Shown in pieces: positions 46,766-59,036 of a stretch of 64,000 bases of DNA (position 1 is the first letter of the stretch; each line of letters opens with the position of its first letter). The position numbers and the translations under genes were made by a program. The stretch is from Chamaea fasciata (Eukaryota > Chordata > Aves > Passeriformes > Sylviidae). The DNA is taken from NCBI GenBank assembly GCA_029207755.1, contig JARCOQ010000003.1, positions 91,838,646-91,902,645 on the forward strand, read 5' to 3'. Under the pieces are notes generated by a model. It was not told the origin of the DNA, ran no database searches, and saw nothing but the letters and a program-made list of their open reading frames with translations.

Positions 46766-49700
46766 ATTTTATTATAAATTGAGTAGTTTTTTTGATGCTG
46801 TAAACTGTCTGGCTTTTATTGTATATTTTAGCTATTTAAAAATGGTGAGGAGAATAGGTCTCAGCACCTTCCAGCGTATACCCTCAGAATCCAGGAGCCA
46901 TGTGCCCTAGTGTAGCATGTATCCTCCAAGGCCTAAAGGTCTCTACATTAAGTGCCAACAATGCATTTACACCTTTGTGCAGAGTGTCTGCTCAAAAACT
47001 CTATTGCATTGATAATTTACTGCCAGAGAATTGTTCTGATTGATTTGGCTGGCCACATAAATACCCAAAATTTTCATAAGTACTGGATATCTGGAAGAAT
47101 TTTCCCTTCACTGAAGTGGAATTCTAAGAGATTCTTCTTCTAAGAGAAGTGTATATGCAGCCAGGAAATGATGTTGAGGAAGTGAACCCATTTGAAGGTG
47201 TTGGGGGTTAGCACCCACTCTCTCTCTGGTCTAATGCACAACTAGTGTGCATTAGACAGCACAGCTAGTCCCCTTCTACAACATGGCTTGGGACCAAGAT
47301 GACCCAAATCTACATTTCTACCAATGTAGAAACTGGACATACCAGATCTCTAGGCCAACAACAGCTAATGACAGAGTGCTCTGTCAATTAGTACAAATAC
47401 ATCTGTGACTTTGGCCTTAGTATATCTCTTGAAAAGTATCCCATACATCAGAAACTGATTTTAGAAGTAGTTGGATTGTTCCAAAATTCATAGTCCCACC
47501 AGGAGATGCAAGAATGCAAGATGCCTCCCATGCACTCTGCCACATGTCAGAGCACATGTGAGATTTCCTGTATAATATCTGTCATCACTCAATCTCCTTG
47601 TATACATATGTCAATAAAAAATCTGCCTCCAGGAACTATTGTAAAACTAGTGATCTAGTAGATGTGCCAGGTGGATTGTATTGTTTTCTCTAACCAGTTG
47701 CTTGACTGTGCAAAGGAGCAAGATTTAGTCCTAATTCAAATCCAAAGTGGGCTACTTCCTTCACTGTGGAATTCAGTATTGGTATAAGCTGGATGTTCTT
47801 GTTATATGGAGTGTGGATAATTAATTGAAATTTAATTAATTGAATGAATTTTTGTAGAGAGCTGTGTATAGAGAGAATTTTCTTGATATTGACTGAATTA
47901 ACTTTGATTTAAGTAGCATAAGTCTGCTTTCCTAATGATTGTGTGATTTTAGAGTATTCCAGCATGCTCTGGACAGTGTCCTCTCTGTTAAATAATCAGG
48001 ACAATTAATGGGCAACCAAGAGGCAATGACACATGGAAACTAGATCAGAATTCTATTCCTTTATATATTTCAGGGATAAAAAAGCCACATTCAATTTTGG
48101 AGAAATTAAAGATTTTTGAAGATGATATAAAATGTATGTTTTTTGAGGCAATGGTCTTATCGCTGACATATTTTTGACTGCTATTTTTTTGCCTTAGAAA
48201 TAATCTGTTATGAAATAAATCCTCTATATAGGATATATTAAAATCAAGGAGCATTTTGTCTTCCACACCAGCAGTCAAAACCTGCATAAGCCACAGTAAC
48301 CAAAACAATCAATAAGACATTTTATTCTCCATATTTTCACTTAAATCAAGGATTTCTTTAATTCAAGTTTTTGTTAAGGCGTGTTAGAAAGAAACCTACT
48401 ATTGCCAAAATCTGTATACCAGTAACACATATTTCTTTGCTAACAACATCTGAATAAATCTAACACAGTCTATGTTACCTAAAAGCTTTGAAATCTATTT
48501 AAAATCAAGATTTCTTCAATGTGTGGTTTCATGCTTTATCTAGTTCTGCTGTGACAAAGAAAAAAAAAAGCCTCCATTTGTATATAGTAGGAAAACTAAA
48601 TCTTACTGAAAGATATAAAATTAACTCTATTACAATGCTTCTGAAATCTTTAATTTTATTCACTGAAGCATGGACAGAAAAAAATGGGCAGTATTTAGAA
48701 GTCCAAAGCATTTTACTTATCATTACCTTTGCATTTCTAATTTTCACTGAATCTGGTGTTGCAATGTTTTTGGGGATAATAATACGATGATAAATATTTT
48801 AGTCTGATTGGCACTGTTTACTTTTTAATCCTACAATGTGCTTAATATGTCTTCAGTGTTTGTGATTTTTTTTTGTTGTACATACAGATCTTGGTGACAA
48901 AAGGTACAAACTTCCATCCTTACACTAACTAGCTACCATCAACTCATCACAGGGGAGAGCCAGTTGTGACACCTGAATGCTATCAACTTTCCTAGAAGAC
49001 ATCTTCCAGTGACTGAGATAGTAATGACTTCATAGAAATTTCCTCTTTCTTCTTTAAATATTAACTTAAATTTAACCATTTCTTACCTGAGTAATCAGTT
49101 ACATTATTGCTGCAATGCATCAAATATAGACCTTTTTTAAAAAGCGTGATTCAGGCATACATATTAACTTTTCAGGTATTTCATTGGAACTTCTTACAAT
49201 GAATAGAATTTGAGAAATCACTAAGAAGGCTTATCTATAAATCTGCACTATATCCCAGACTTTAAAATGTGTCTAAGAAGTTAATGTTCTAATTCAAACT
49301 TTGTGAACCAAAGAAAATGCCATATTAATTTTCACATAGGCAAAAAAAACAGGCTGCAAGAGATTTTTTACATTGGTTTACTGAAGACTGTGTCATCTTT
49401 TCTATCTGAATAAGACTTTAGAACATGCAGTTGTGTAGCAGACTCAGGTCCATGCCAGGAAAGACTGTAGATGCCTAGAAGTTTTAGTCTAACATTCAGT
49501 GGCAAAGTTTCCAAAATACCTACCCAACTGCTGCCTAAACCCAACGAACAAAATTTCAATCTTCTTGTCTGACCTGAAAATTTGTCAGACAGCTATGGTT
49601 CAAATTAGTCTACATAAGCTGGTCTAATCTTCTTATATTATGAGAAGCTGTCTTCCCAAACTGAGAGCCTAATTTTATTTACAGACGATGGGAGTGAATC

Positions 49701-51027
49701 ATCTTCTTGTGAAAGCCTTCAGAGTGTGATCATCTTTACCTGAGTTTAAACCCAAAGGAATGTTCTCTTGGTTTTTCAGTTATTTACTTTTTCCTATGAA
49801 ATATGTAGGTGTTCATCTCCCCTCATTTTACATGTTGAAGCCTCATCATACTCAGCAAGGAATGAAGTGTTTATAGGTTTACAGCCCTCAGTAAATGAAA
49901 CAGTTTTTACTGAACTAAACAGTAATAAACTCTGTGAACTGGAAATCTAAGTCTCTCATCCTTACTTCAGGATTTTTGTGGATTTATACCAAATTTTTTT
50001 TTTTATTCAATTTCTTTTCATATAAAAAATTACAGGAGAAATTCCTCAAACAGTAAATGTAAGGCACTCACTTGCCAGTTGGGGTACTAACCTAAAGGTT
50101 TTTGCAGAAAAGATGGGCATTAATTTACTGGCTAATTCTGTGTAAAACTTAAAGGGAGTGGGGATTTCTGGGTTCCTGTGTTGAGGAATGTTGATGAATT
50201 CTCAATGAAATAGTAGCTGTATAATGTTGATGTGATTTGTCAGGAGAAAAGGATGGAAGTCTTAATCCTTTCATCTGGTTGTCTTTCTCTAGTTGTTACT
50301 GCCATATGAAAACATGCATCTTCACTTCTGTTCTGAGCACTGGCACAGTTTATCTGGAATCAATAATAAATATTTCTGAGTAGTTCAGAACTTAGTTGAT
50401 GAGATTCTCAGAAAAGAAAGAGAATAACTAGTTTTAAGACAACAAAGTCCAAAAAAAGAGAAGAAAAAGTCTCACCAATATTAATGCTTTGTTATTTAGC
50501 ACATCACTAGGTTGTTAGAGAAAATGGAGATATTACAGGAGATGTTGGCATCTAATTTATTTACTTAAATAGAAAGGAAATCCTTCTGTCGTGACTGAAA
50601 TGCACCCATTCTTATCTCAGTAAATTTCAGAGATCCTAGGCTATGAGGTGGTTTTGGAAAGTGAATCCTTAGTAGAGAGCTGTACCAGTCTGCATTAAGT
50701 TTATTTAGGGCACCATCAACCTTTCCAGGTTGATTAATTTACCTCATTGTTTACTGTCATCCTCAGGTTTGAGGCATTAAACTCTGCAGTGCATAAGAAC
50801 CTTAGATGCTGAATGTAGTTGAATTTGGCCTTAGGAATCAAACAACATAACCAGGTCCTTCAAAGCTGGAAAATAGGTAGCTGTGTCTCTAATGTGTGTG
50901 TCCCAGCAGTTAAATGTTCTAGACCAGTATAATTTTCTAAAAATTGTATTTGCAAATAAAACATACTGCCGGTTAATATTTTAGGACTTCCTTTGTACAC
51001 ATCTATTGGTAAAAGCTTTATATATAT
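46766..51027. other. Unique AT-rich DNA, no gene recognised
   Basis: No supported gene. The open frames at 48,045-48,308 (minus) and 48,521-48,790 (plus) are chance-like. The hairpin at 47,229-47,257 is listed separately. Confidence 0.55.
47229..47257. repeat. Perfect 12-bp inverted repeat, 5-base loop
   Basis: 'gtctaatgcaca' (47,229-47,240) pairs perfectly with 'tgtgcattagac' (47,246-47,257) around 'actag'. A second small hairpin, 'ctacatt' with 'aatgtag', follows about 55 bases later. Confidence 0.92.
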
Positions 51028-51617
51028 AATCATAGAATAGAATCACAGAATGTTCTGGGTTGGAAGGGACCTTAAAGATCACCTAGTTTCCACCTCCCTA
51101 TCATGGGCAGAAACACCTTTTACTAACCATGTTGCTCAGAGCCCTATCCAACCTGCCCTTGAACACTTCCTGGGATGGGGCATCCACAACTACTCTGGGC
51201 AACCTGTTCCAGTGCCTTACCACCCTCATAGTAAAGGACTTTCTTCCTAATATCTAATCAAAACCTACTCTTAGTTTTAAGACATTCCCCTTGTTGCTAT
51301 TACTACATGTCCCTTAAAAAGTCCCTCTCTATCTTTCTTGTAGGATTCCTTCAGGTACTTGAAAGCTCCAATTAGCTCATCCCAAAGACTTCTCTTTCCC
51401 AGGCTGAACAATCCCAATTCCCTTAGCCTTTCCTCATAGGAGAGATGCTCCATGCCTCTATTCATATTAGTGGCTTAGTGGTTCTGGACTCACTCCAACA
51501 GGTCAATGTCCTTCCTGTGCTGAGGACCCCAGGGTTGGATGCAGTACTGCAGATAGAGTCTCACCTCAGCAGAATTAAGAGGCAGAATTCCCTCCTTCGA
51601 CATGCTGTGCCCACCAC
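51028..51617 (-). mobile_element. CR1 LINE, 5'-truncated, RT C-terminus plus 3' UTR
   Basis: It starts 'aatcatagaatagaatcac', then 'agaatgttctgggttggaag', 'ggaccttaaagatcacctag' and 'ccctatcatgggcag', the minus-orientation CR1 tail including two terminal repeat units. The minus frame at 51,277-51,465 includes [16 protein letters not shown], the ORF2 C-terminal landmark. Similarity continues through 'gaccccagggttggatgcag' to about 51,617. Broken frames. Same subfamily as the 33.5-kb copy. Confidence 0.94.
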
Positions 51618-53939
51618 ATTTGTATGTAAAGCATTTTTATATAAAGGAACTAAAACTATTTCTAAAAGTAATTGAAGTAATAGATGCAGTCTAAGCTTAT
51701 TTATGCTGTTTAGATGAGTTCCTGTTTAACCTAAAAATTCTTTAGGAAACTCTGCATCTTTATGCATACAGAAAAGTTTATATGTTGTGACAAACTCAGA
51801 AATGATTCTGAGTTCTGCACTTCTGCAATTTATAGGGTCAGGGGCTTTGCTTCAGTCTGTCAGGGACTTTGCTTCTGTCTGTCTCATGGGCAAAAAGCTT
51901 CCACTAATTACAGTGCACAGTTCACTGGAGACAAAAAGTGCTATGTGCACACTGGATGACTCAGGGATGGTTTAGCTAACGGGCTGATTTTTAACCTAAT
52001 GGCCCCCTGAAGCACTGGGAATATCTAGTGCATGTACATCAAAACTGCTCGGGGACCCAAACCTGCACACGGTAAGTGAAGACAATGACAGGCTCACAGT
52101 AAAATCACACTACTTCTCTGACCCAATTTGCAACTACAGCCAGTAACATAAAACAGAGCCAGGAAGTATCACTTTGCTCAATAAATGGTGTTGCATTTTC
52201 TTTTAAATCATCATGGGGATGCTGGTACATATCAAAGGTGAAATCTACAGTGCCACCAAACACATAGAGAGCTAATGGGAAAATCTATTTACACTCTGAG
52301 AAATTAAAAAGACAAGTGTTATCTCTCCTCATGGATTGTATATCATCAACACAGATTAATGTTGTATTTTGCATTTATTACAATTTTTTAATATAAGAGC
52401 TATACGGTATAACTAGTTGCAGATATGGGAAAATCCATAAAGTTTCACTCCAGGGCATCTTATTTTATTTCAATTTTGATTGAAAAAAATAGGTAATTTT
52501 GATTTGAAAAATATTTATGGGTTAGTTCAAATTTACTCACAGCTTATTTTCAGTGGATATAAGATACCAGGTTTCAGTTGTGAAAGTGCTACTCTCTGAT
52601 TGTTCTTAATATACCTCTAACTGAAATCAGCTCTTATTATCAAATCATAGCAGATGCTTTAAGTCCATGTAAATAATAAAATAGAAATATTCTAAAATTC
52701 TGCTTAGGAAAATCCCTAGGGGGAAAAAAGAAATGCCATATAACAACTTGCCTAAAAAATAATTATAAATTAAGATTCAGTGTCTCAGCCACCTACACAA
52801 AACAGTGTGAAGGCCTTAACAATCAGAAGGTTAGAAAGAAAAAGAAACAACAACCCCAAAAAAACCCAAAAAGACAGAGCATTCACATTTTTAAAAATGG
52901 CAAAACAAGATAAATTAAGAGATCATCATCAATTGCGAAAATTAGAACCTTCATTCAAATTATGCATAAATATATAAAAGAGTGATTAATGCCAGAAACT
53001 TGGGAAGGTTAGGTAAATCTTGGTGCATTGTTTAGTTGGCAGAAAAAAAACTATTCAGTTTTGGGGGTAAGAATTATCTAACAAACAGAAAAACGCAGAA
53101 AATCCCAGTAGGACCAGCAGTATCAACAGTGTGTTTTACAGTAAACAACTGGGAACTTTTTCAAACTGCTGTCTAAAATAGGATTGTACGATAGCAATTA
53201 CAGCTGAATCTATGAATGAAATACCATAGTCAGACATTTTAATTTCAGAGTTAGAAGAAATGTTGAATTTTTCACACACTACTAAAGTGTGCTGAGTCTA
53301 GGTTGAAGTTCTCAATTTACATCACAGTTTAAAAGATATTTTTCTATACCGTTATGCTAAGATTTCTTCTATACCATTACTTTGCAAAACCACTCCACCT
53401 GGAGTGCATTCATGGGAGTTATTCAGAAGAGATTAAAGTGTTAATGGCATAAAGTAATTTATCTGGATTGTAAAATAGAGCAGGATTTTAGCAGTACACT
53501 AAAGAAATATTAGCAATTTTCTATTTATTAAGAGAGAATTTTACATCATTATGTAAAAGGGGTGTATCAGAAAGAGTACAATCTACACAAAAAAATTAAA
53601 TCCTCAAAAGAGATTTTAATTTCTTGATGAGTGAGAAATTGAGGAATTGGCTTTTCAGTACACATATGAAAACAAAATCAAATCAATACACAAGAAATTA
53701 AGCAGTGGAAGTGCTCTTCTGCTGCTACTGTCCTGTGCAGTTTTTCAGAATATTTTGTGATTCCAAAACATGTGAAGACCTGTATTTTATTCTTTATTAA
53801 ATACCCCCAACAACAGCTAGATGACTAATTCAGAAGGAGTAAGCTTGGCATTCTAGAAAAACATACAGGGCTCTTAGGTTTGTGGTTTCAACTCATATCA
53901 GCAACAGTCAAATTGTTGCACAAGATAAAAGAAAACAAA
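51618..53939. other. Unique AT-rich DNA, no gene recognised
   Basis: No supported gene. It holds the 22-bp tandem duplication at 51,839-51,882. A donor-like 'cacacg|gtaagtg' at about 52,072 has no matching acceptor and only a short open stretch before it. Confidence 0.55.
51839..51882 (+). repeat. 22-bp unit repeated twice in tandem
   Basis: 'cagggg/actttgcttc...gtctgt' units at 51,839-51,860 and 51,861-51,882 differ at two positions. Confidence 0.9.
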
Positions 53940-54100
53940 ACTCCATGCTAGGATATATGAACAGGCAAATAGACTTCTGTGAGCAATGTAAAAGAAACCT
54001 CGATTTCCTTTTAGCATTGAAAAGACCTTAGCTGAGGCATGGTGTCCAGTTTTGGAGAGCCAACCTCAAATTTAGTATGTAGTAAGTCGAGGAATGCTTG
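53940..54100 (+). repeat. Ancient CR1/L3-like LINE fragment
   Basis: The phrases 'ctaggatatatgaacaggca', 'cattgaaaagaccttagctg' and 'catggtgtccagttttggag' follow the order of the RT C-terminal region of old CR1/L3-type LINEs (G-x-x-x-A, then L-R-P-x-x-E-Y-x-V-Q-F-W in translated form). Divergence is much greater than in the other CR1 copies, so this piece predates the avian subfamilies. Edges are uncertain. Confidence 0.5.
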
Positions 54101-55198
54101 TTTAAAAAAAAAAAAAGAGTTGATCTTAGGTTCAAGGCCTAAGAGAGAAAAAAAAACAAAGGACTGTAGTGAAAACAATAGTAAAAATAAAACAAGAAAA
54201 GTTTTGCTTGGTGGGATTTCATTTCCATATATCATATTTACTCACTTTAATTCTTGTTTACAGAAAAATGTGGCAGGAAGTAAGAAAAAATTGCAAAATT
54301 TAAGACTGGAAAAAAATTTTCCCCTTTTTTTTTCTCCTCACCATTATTGGCTTAGATAATGGCAGTATGAATAGTGTCTAGTTTGTTTTCTGCTTAATGG
54401 TGAGAGGAACTCCTGAAACAGTGATCTTTATGCTTCTTTGTTATAATTTTGATTTCACGTTATGGCCTGTTTTGCTTTTGGCAAGCTGGACTTGAATTCT
54501 AATGCTTCATATTTTTTTTTGCACTTTACTTTTGTTCAGACTAATTTTTTATGGGATGGTGTTACATGCAGGATACTGTTTAAAGATCTTTCTAACAAGT
54601 GAGAGGTCAATTGATTGTATTTTTGCTACATATTGATAGTATATATGTTATGTTCAGAAATATAGAGAATTTTCAGGATAATATCTATACCTAATGTCTA
54701 AGAGGTTTTAATGGAAATAACTATTTACAGGATTTATTAACAGTATTTTTAAAACCTAAGTGGCCAATTATTCCTCTGAGCATGAATATATGAACTTTCC
54801 TGTATTTCTCTCTTGAAAAGGCAGCTGCCAAAGAGATTTCTTCTTCAGACTTTGTAGTGGCTTATGTTAATAGTCTGACCAAACTTGTCAGACTGATATG
54901 ATATTCATCGTGGCATTTTCAACTGCTCTTCTTTCTGCTAAATTTCCAGTGTTACAAGAGTAATATTTACTCAAAAAGCATGTGTTTACTATGTAAATAC
55001 TCAACAATATCATTAGCCTAAAACAGAGGGGTTGGCAACTCTCAGAAAACAAAATAGGATGATCAGAGGTTATCAGGAAGGATGCCTTGAAGCAATGGCC
55101 CTAAAATGTCACTGTAATTCAAGCAGAAGGTGTTTTTTCTGGCAGCTCGTGGCTCTACCAGCAAACTGTACAATCCTCGATTTAAAGCTTGAATTGGG

Positions 55199-55234
55199 TA
55201 GCACTGTGTAGTACTGTGTAGTATTGTGTAGCAA
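55199..55234 (+). repeat. 10-bp tandem repeat, about 3.6 copies
   Basis: Unit 'gtagyaytgt' (gtagcactgt, gtagtactgt, gtagtattgt, gtagca) from 55,199. Confidence 0.88.
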
Positions 55235-55676
55235 GTCATTTAATTCTCCTTAAAGGGAATTCCATTTTAATAGTAACACTGATGAAAGGTCCAATATGTT
55301 TTTCATAATTTACATCTTATATTCAATGAGAAATTTTCCTTGTTATATCTCTAGACTGTTGTGTCGCATCTTTTCAATGGGCGCTTCAGAGAGGAGATTG
55401 TATCCATCTCACATATTAACCATGGTTGATAATATGATGTCATAAACCAGGCCTCAGCTTATATTTTTACTGCCCTTTCTGCAATTTCCTGATCCTCTTC
55501 TTCAGACAGATCATGTCATTCTACCCCCTGCATCTTAATGGCCTTTTGCTGAAATCACTTAAGTATGTCAGTATTAGTGGGGACTTTTTGATTATATTTG
55601 AATTTTTTATGCTTTTTTTTTGTTTAGATTTTCATTTGTTTGGTTTTGTTCTCGTTAGTGTTTTTTGTGTGGGTTT

Positions 55677-55699
55677 TTTGTTTGTTTGTTTGTTTGTTG
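55677..55699 (+). repeat. (TTTG)n microsatellite
   Basis: About five and a half TTTG units inside a wider G/T-rich stretch (55,610-55,715). The 80-codon plus frame across it is a simple-sequence artefact. Confidence 0.9.
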
Positions 55700-57213
55700 T
55701 TTTGGTTTTTTCTATATTTCATTTTATTCGTCTTTGGAACTATGATTCCTCTTAAATAATTTTATCTGTGTAGAGTTATGCAGGCAGTCAGGTCATCTTC
55801 CTTCAGAATAAGTGAAATCCTAGGCAGTGATTTATCCTATGTGATGAGATGTCTGTCTTACTTTCCCATATTTCTGCCATTTTTTCAGCTATTGATAAAT
55901 AGTTTTTATAAGACTAGTCCAAGACCTGGAACACACTGCTAGTAGTTTCCCTTGTCTGACATTTCCCTTTCCTTTAGTCAAATCATTAGGCAATTTATAT
56001 CCACTGACTTATGAATTTCATCAATATATCATCCATTGTGTAATTTTAAATTCTTTACTTTTCAAGCATCAGAAAGTTGATGTAAATTTAAGAAGCTGTG
56101 TCCATAAAATCATATGCATTATTCTGTTCAGTCATAAGTGAATTTGTTTGCTAAATCAAGGACAGGGTTAGAATTACTCCAGAGTCTTCCAATGAGAGAG
56201 CTTTTTCAATAGAAATGGTACTATATTATCAACATTTTATAAGTTTGTACTTAATTCAGTAAAATATAGAGAAGGAAATTGCTCACAACTACAGATTTTT
56301 TTTTTTTTCTTAAAAGGAAAAATGTACTAATGCAGCTGCTACCACCTGTATCAAAATAGACAATTTTCCAGGAATTTTCTCCTGGGACATAGGAGAGTTA
56401 AAACTGTACAATTTTTACTCATTATTCCTAGAAGTCTTAAAAACCCCTGTCATGGGAAAACAATGAAGTCCCACAAATTCTTGTTATCGTTAAGTGGTAA
56501 GAAGAGGATTCTTTTTTATTATAAGCATTTTCATAGAATAGAAAAAAAATACATGCCAAATACACAAATCCTGAAAGTAATCATACTTTATCTGTCACCA
56601 AAGAGACTAGAAGGAGCAGCTAAAAATGAAATGTAGCCATAAAGAACATATTAAAATTGCTTTACATATCCTGCAAAAATATTTCATTTTATTTTACATA
56701 TCTTGCATAATCTTTTGCATAAATAGCAAAAAATGTTCAATGAGAACCACAATTATCACAGCATTTGTTCTTGTTTTTCAAATGGTAACAAAACCAAAGT
56801 CACCTCCAGAACAGATGCTGACATGAAAGAAAAAGTGACTTGTTTTAGTAGGTGGAGTTTCATCACATAATAACTGATCTAAGATCAAAGAACACATATA
56901 GCATAAAAACTTTTAATACCACCAAACATGGAAATTAAAAGATCAAAGTTCTCTCATCTGCAGTACTGAATAACACAGTTCCATCAAGAAATCAATAAAG
57001 GATAGGTTTTGTTTTTGGCCAAGAGTACCAGTAAAAGTGCAGCTACAGATCTGTAGCAGATTAAGCTGAAACAACTTCATTAGGTCACTTAGTCCACATA
57101 CCTCTTTCATTCTATGATCAAACACAGGTTTCTAAGGAAAGGAGGGTGCATAATGACAGACTAATAAAAGCAATCACTAGAGTCTACTAGTAAGGAAACG
57201 TAATAACACACCA

Positions 57214-57233
57214 CCCTCCCACCCCCACTGCCC
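57214..57233 (-). other. Potential G-quadruplex motif on the minus strand
   Basis: Plus-strand C runs of 3, 3, 5 and 3 separated by 1, 1 and 4 bases give four G runs on the minus strand. Weaker than the 10.7-kb motif. Confidence 0.6.
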
Positions 57234-58715
57234 TTTTCCCAGCATTAAAATAAATGACAGATAACTAAAAAGAACAGACCGAGAAGGGAAATCAAATCTT
57301 TTTACCATTGTATAGTATTATGGGAAGTACAAAGTGGTAGGAGAAACTAAAACCAAACCAAAGAAGTTTGGTGGAGATTTTTTTTGCCTTTTTTTTAAAC
57401 ATATTAAATATCCCCTTTAACTTCATTAAATATCCCCTCCTTTCCTATTTTGCTTTTATTCCTTTTGAATTGGTATTTGGAACCGCAGGTCTCATTTTTG
57501 TCTGGTTGTTTGAAACAGGGACCCTTGCATTTACACTGACACTTGACCTCTGAGCAAACCTTACCTCTGTAAACCACGATGGTTTTAAGAGCAGTGGCAA
57601 GAAAGACAGCATTTACAGTTGGCTCGTGTTCCATCTTCTTGTCTGGCAATTGGCTTTTATTCTATTTCAGTAGCAAAAGGAATTGCCAATATTCTTATGC
57701 AGTTTTCTCACTTGCCCTTCACACCCCCATCTCATCTCAGTCCAGGCAGCCTTTTTCTTGATGGGTATTTAAAACTGAAAAACTTTTGTCATGCAGGTTA
57801 ATCTGGCTAGGTTTCTTTCATAGGTGTTGGACAAACAGGTTGGTTTAGATGTTCATTCAATGCAGGAGTTGAATTCTGGAGACAGGCTTACCCCTTCATT
57901 TACTGTATGCAGCTTAATTGAATCCAGAACATAAAAAGGAAGTTAAAAAAATTTCCAGCAAAAACGGATTCCTTTCATCTGGTTGTCTATTTAGTACTCT
58001 CTACTAACATTTCCTATAATGTCTTCCCTGAGAATCTTTGTCAAATAAGCCAAATTCTCTGTGTTAACTAAGGCTATCTTCTTTTTCCATAAAACATGAC
58101 ATTCCTTCCTACAGCTTTTTCCTCCCTCATCTCTTCTGAATAAGCAGCATTCACTCACATCTTATGTTTTTCTTAGTTGCATAGATGGCTTCCCTGAAAC
58201 TCATTATTATTTTAGTCTCAGTGGTTCTCTTTCTTTTTGTTCTGTCATCCAACCAAATAGTAGTTACTGCTTCTTGGCTATTAAACACTTCTCTTACTTA
58301 TTTCTCTACCACGCACTACTAGGAGAGGTCAGAAATCTCCATATTAACACCTCATCAGGAGAATACCTAAGTACTGCTGTAGCTCATGCCAAGACTGTTC
58401 CATAAGCACGTGAAATTTTCTGCAGTGGTTTGGTATTAAAACCCTTCTCTAGCCACAAAGGGCATCAGAGACTTGAGAAGCTGTTTTACCACAGACATCT
58501 TTTTCCACATTAAAATAACAACAATTTGCAGAAGTAAGCAGTTTCATGAGAAAATGCTATGGATTACAAACTGTTCTACATAAATATAAGCCAGTGACAA
58601 TATAAATACACACAAATAAAAATACATTTCTAAGCAATAGTTTTACCTAAAACTTTTGTTCAAATTAAAGAGAAAAATTTAAAATTAAGATGGAAAACAT
58701 AAAACTAAAACACTT

Positions 58716-58958
58716 TCACAGAATCACAGAATCACTAGGTTGGAAGAGACCTTCAAGATCCTCGAGTCCAACCCAGCCGTAATACCTCAACTAAGCCATG
58801 GCATTGGGTGCCATATCCAGTCTTTTTTTAAACACATCCAGGGATGGTGACTACACCACCTCCCTGGGCAGACAATTCCATTACTTTATCATTCTTTCCA
58901 AAAACCCCTTTTTCCTAATATCCAACCTATATTTCCATTGGCACAGTTTAAGACTAAG
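58716..58958 (-). mobile_element. CR1 LINE, 5'-truncated, 3' end
   Basis: It starts 'tcacagaatcacagaatcac', then 'taggttggaagagaccttca', 'agatcctcgagtccaaccc' and 'cctcaactaagccatggc', the reverse complement of the tail seen in the 14.2-15.2 kb copy, so the same subfamily. A short part of the ORF2 C-terminus follows (minus-strand text for W-x-F-x-L-P-R-E-V-V near 58,858-58,880). Right edge near 58,958. Confidence 0.93.
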
Positions 58959-58996
58959 ATTATTATCTGTGTCCAGATTTAAGATCCTGCAGCATC

Positions 58997-59036
58997 TGGA
59001 CACACATGAGTAGCTATGGACACACACGAGTAGCTA
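58997..59036 (+). repeat. 20-bp unit repeated twice in tandem
   Basis: 'tggacacacatgagtagcta' (58,997-59,016) is followed by the same unit with one change (t to c). It lies 40 bases right of the CR1 edge. Confidence 0.95.

Larger units (their letters stand above)
54101..58715. other. Unique AT-rich DNA, no gene recognised
   Basis: No supported gene. The 106-codon plus frame at 54,039-54,359 starts in the ancient LINE fragment and runs through an A-rich stretch (Lys-rich); not credible. The minus frame at 57,404-57,649 contains a Cys-rich segment (see findings). A direct repeat of 'attaaatatcccct' lies at 57,403 and 57,425. Confidence 0.5.

Noticed and set aside
54039..54359. 106-codon Lys-rich plus-strand frame
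   Set aside because: Runs from an ancient LINE fragment through A-rich sequence; composition artefact.
55513..55755. 80-codon hydrophobic plus-strand frame
   Set aside because: Phe/Val/Leu run produced by T/G-rich simple sequence including (TTTG)n.
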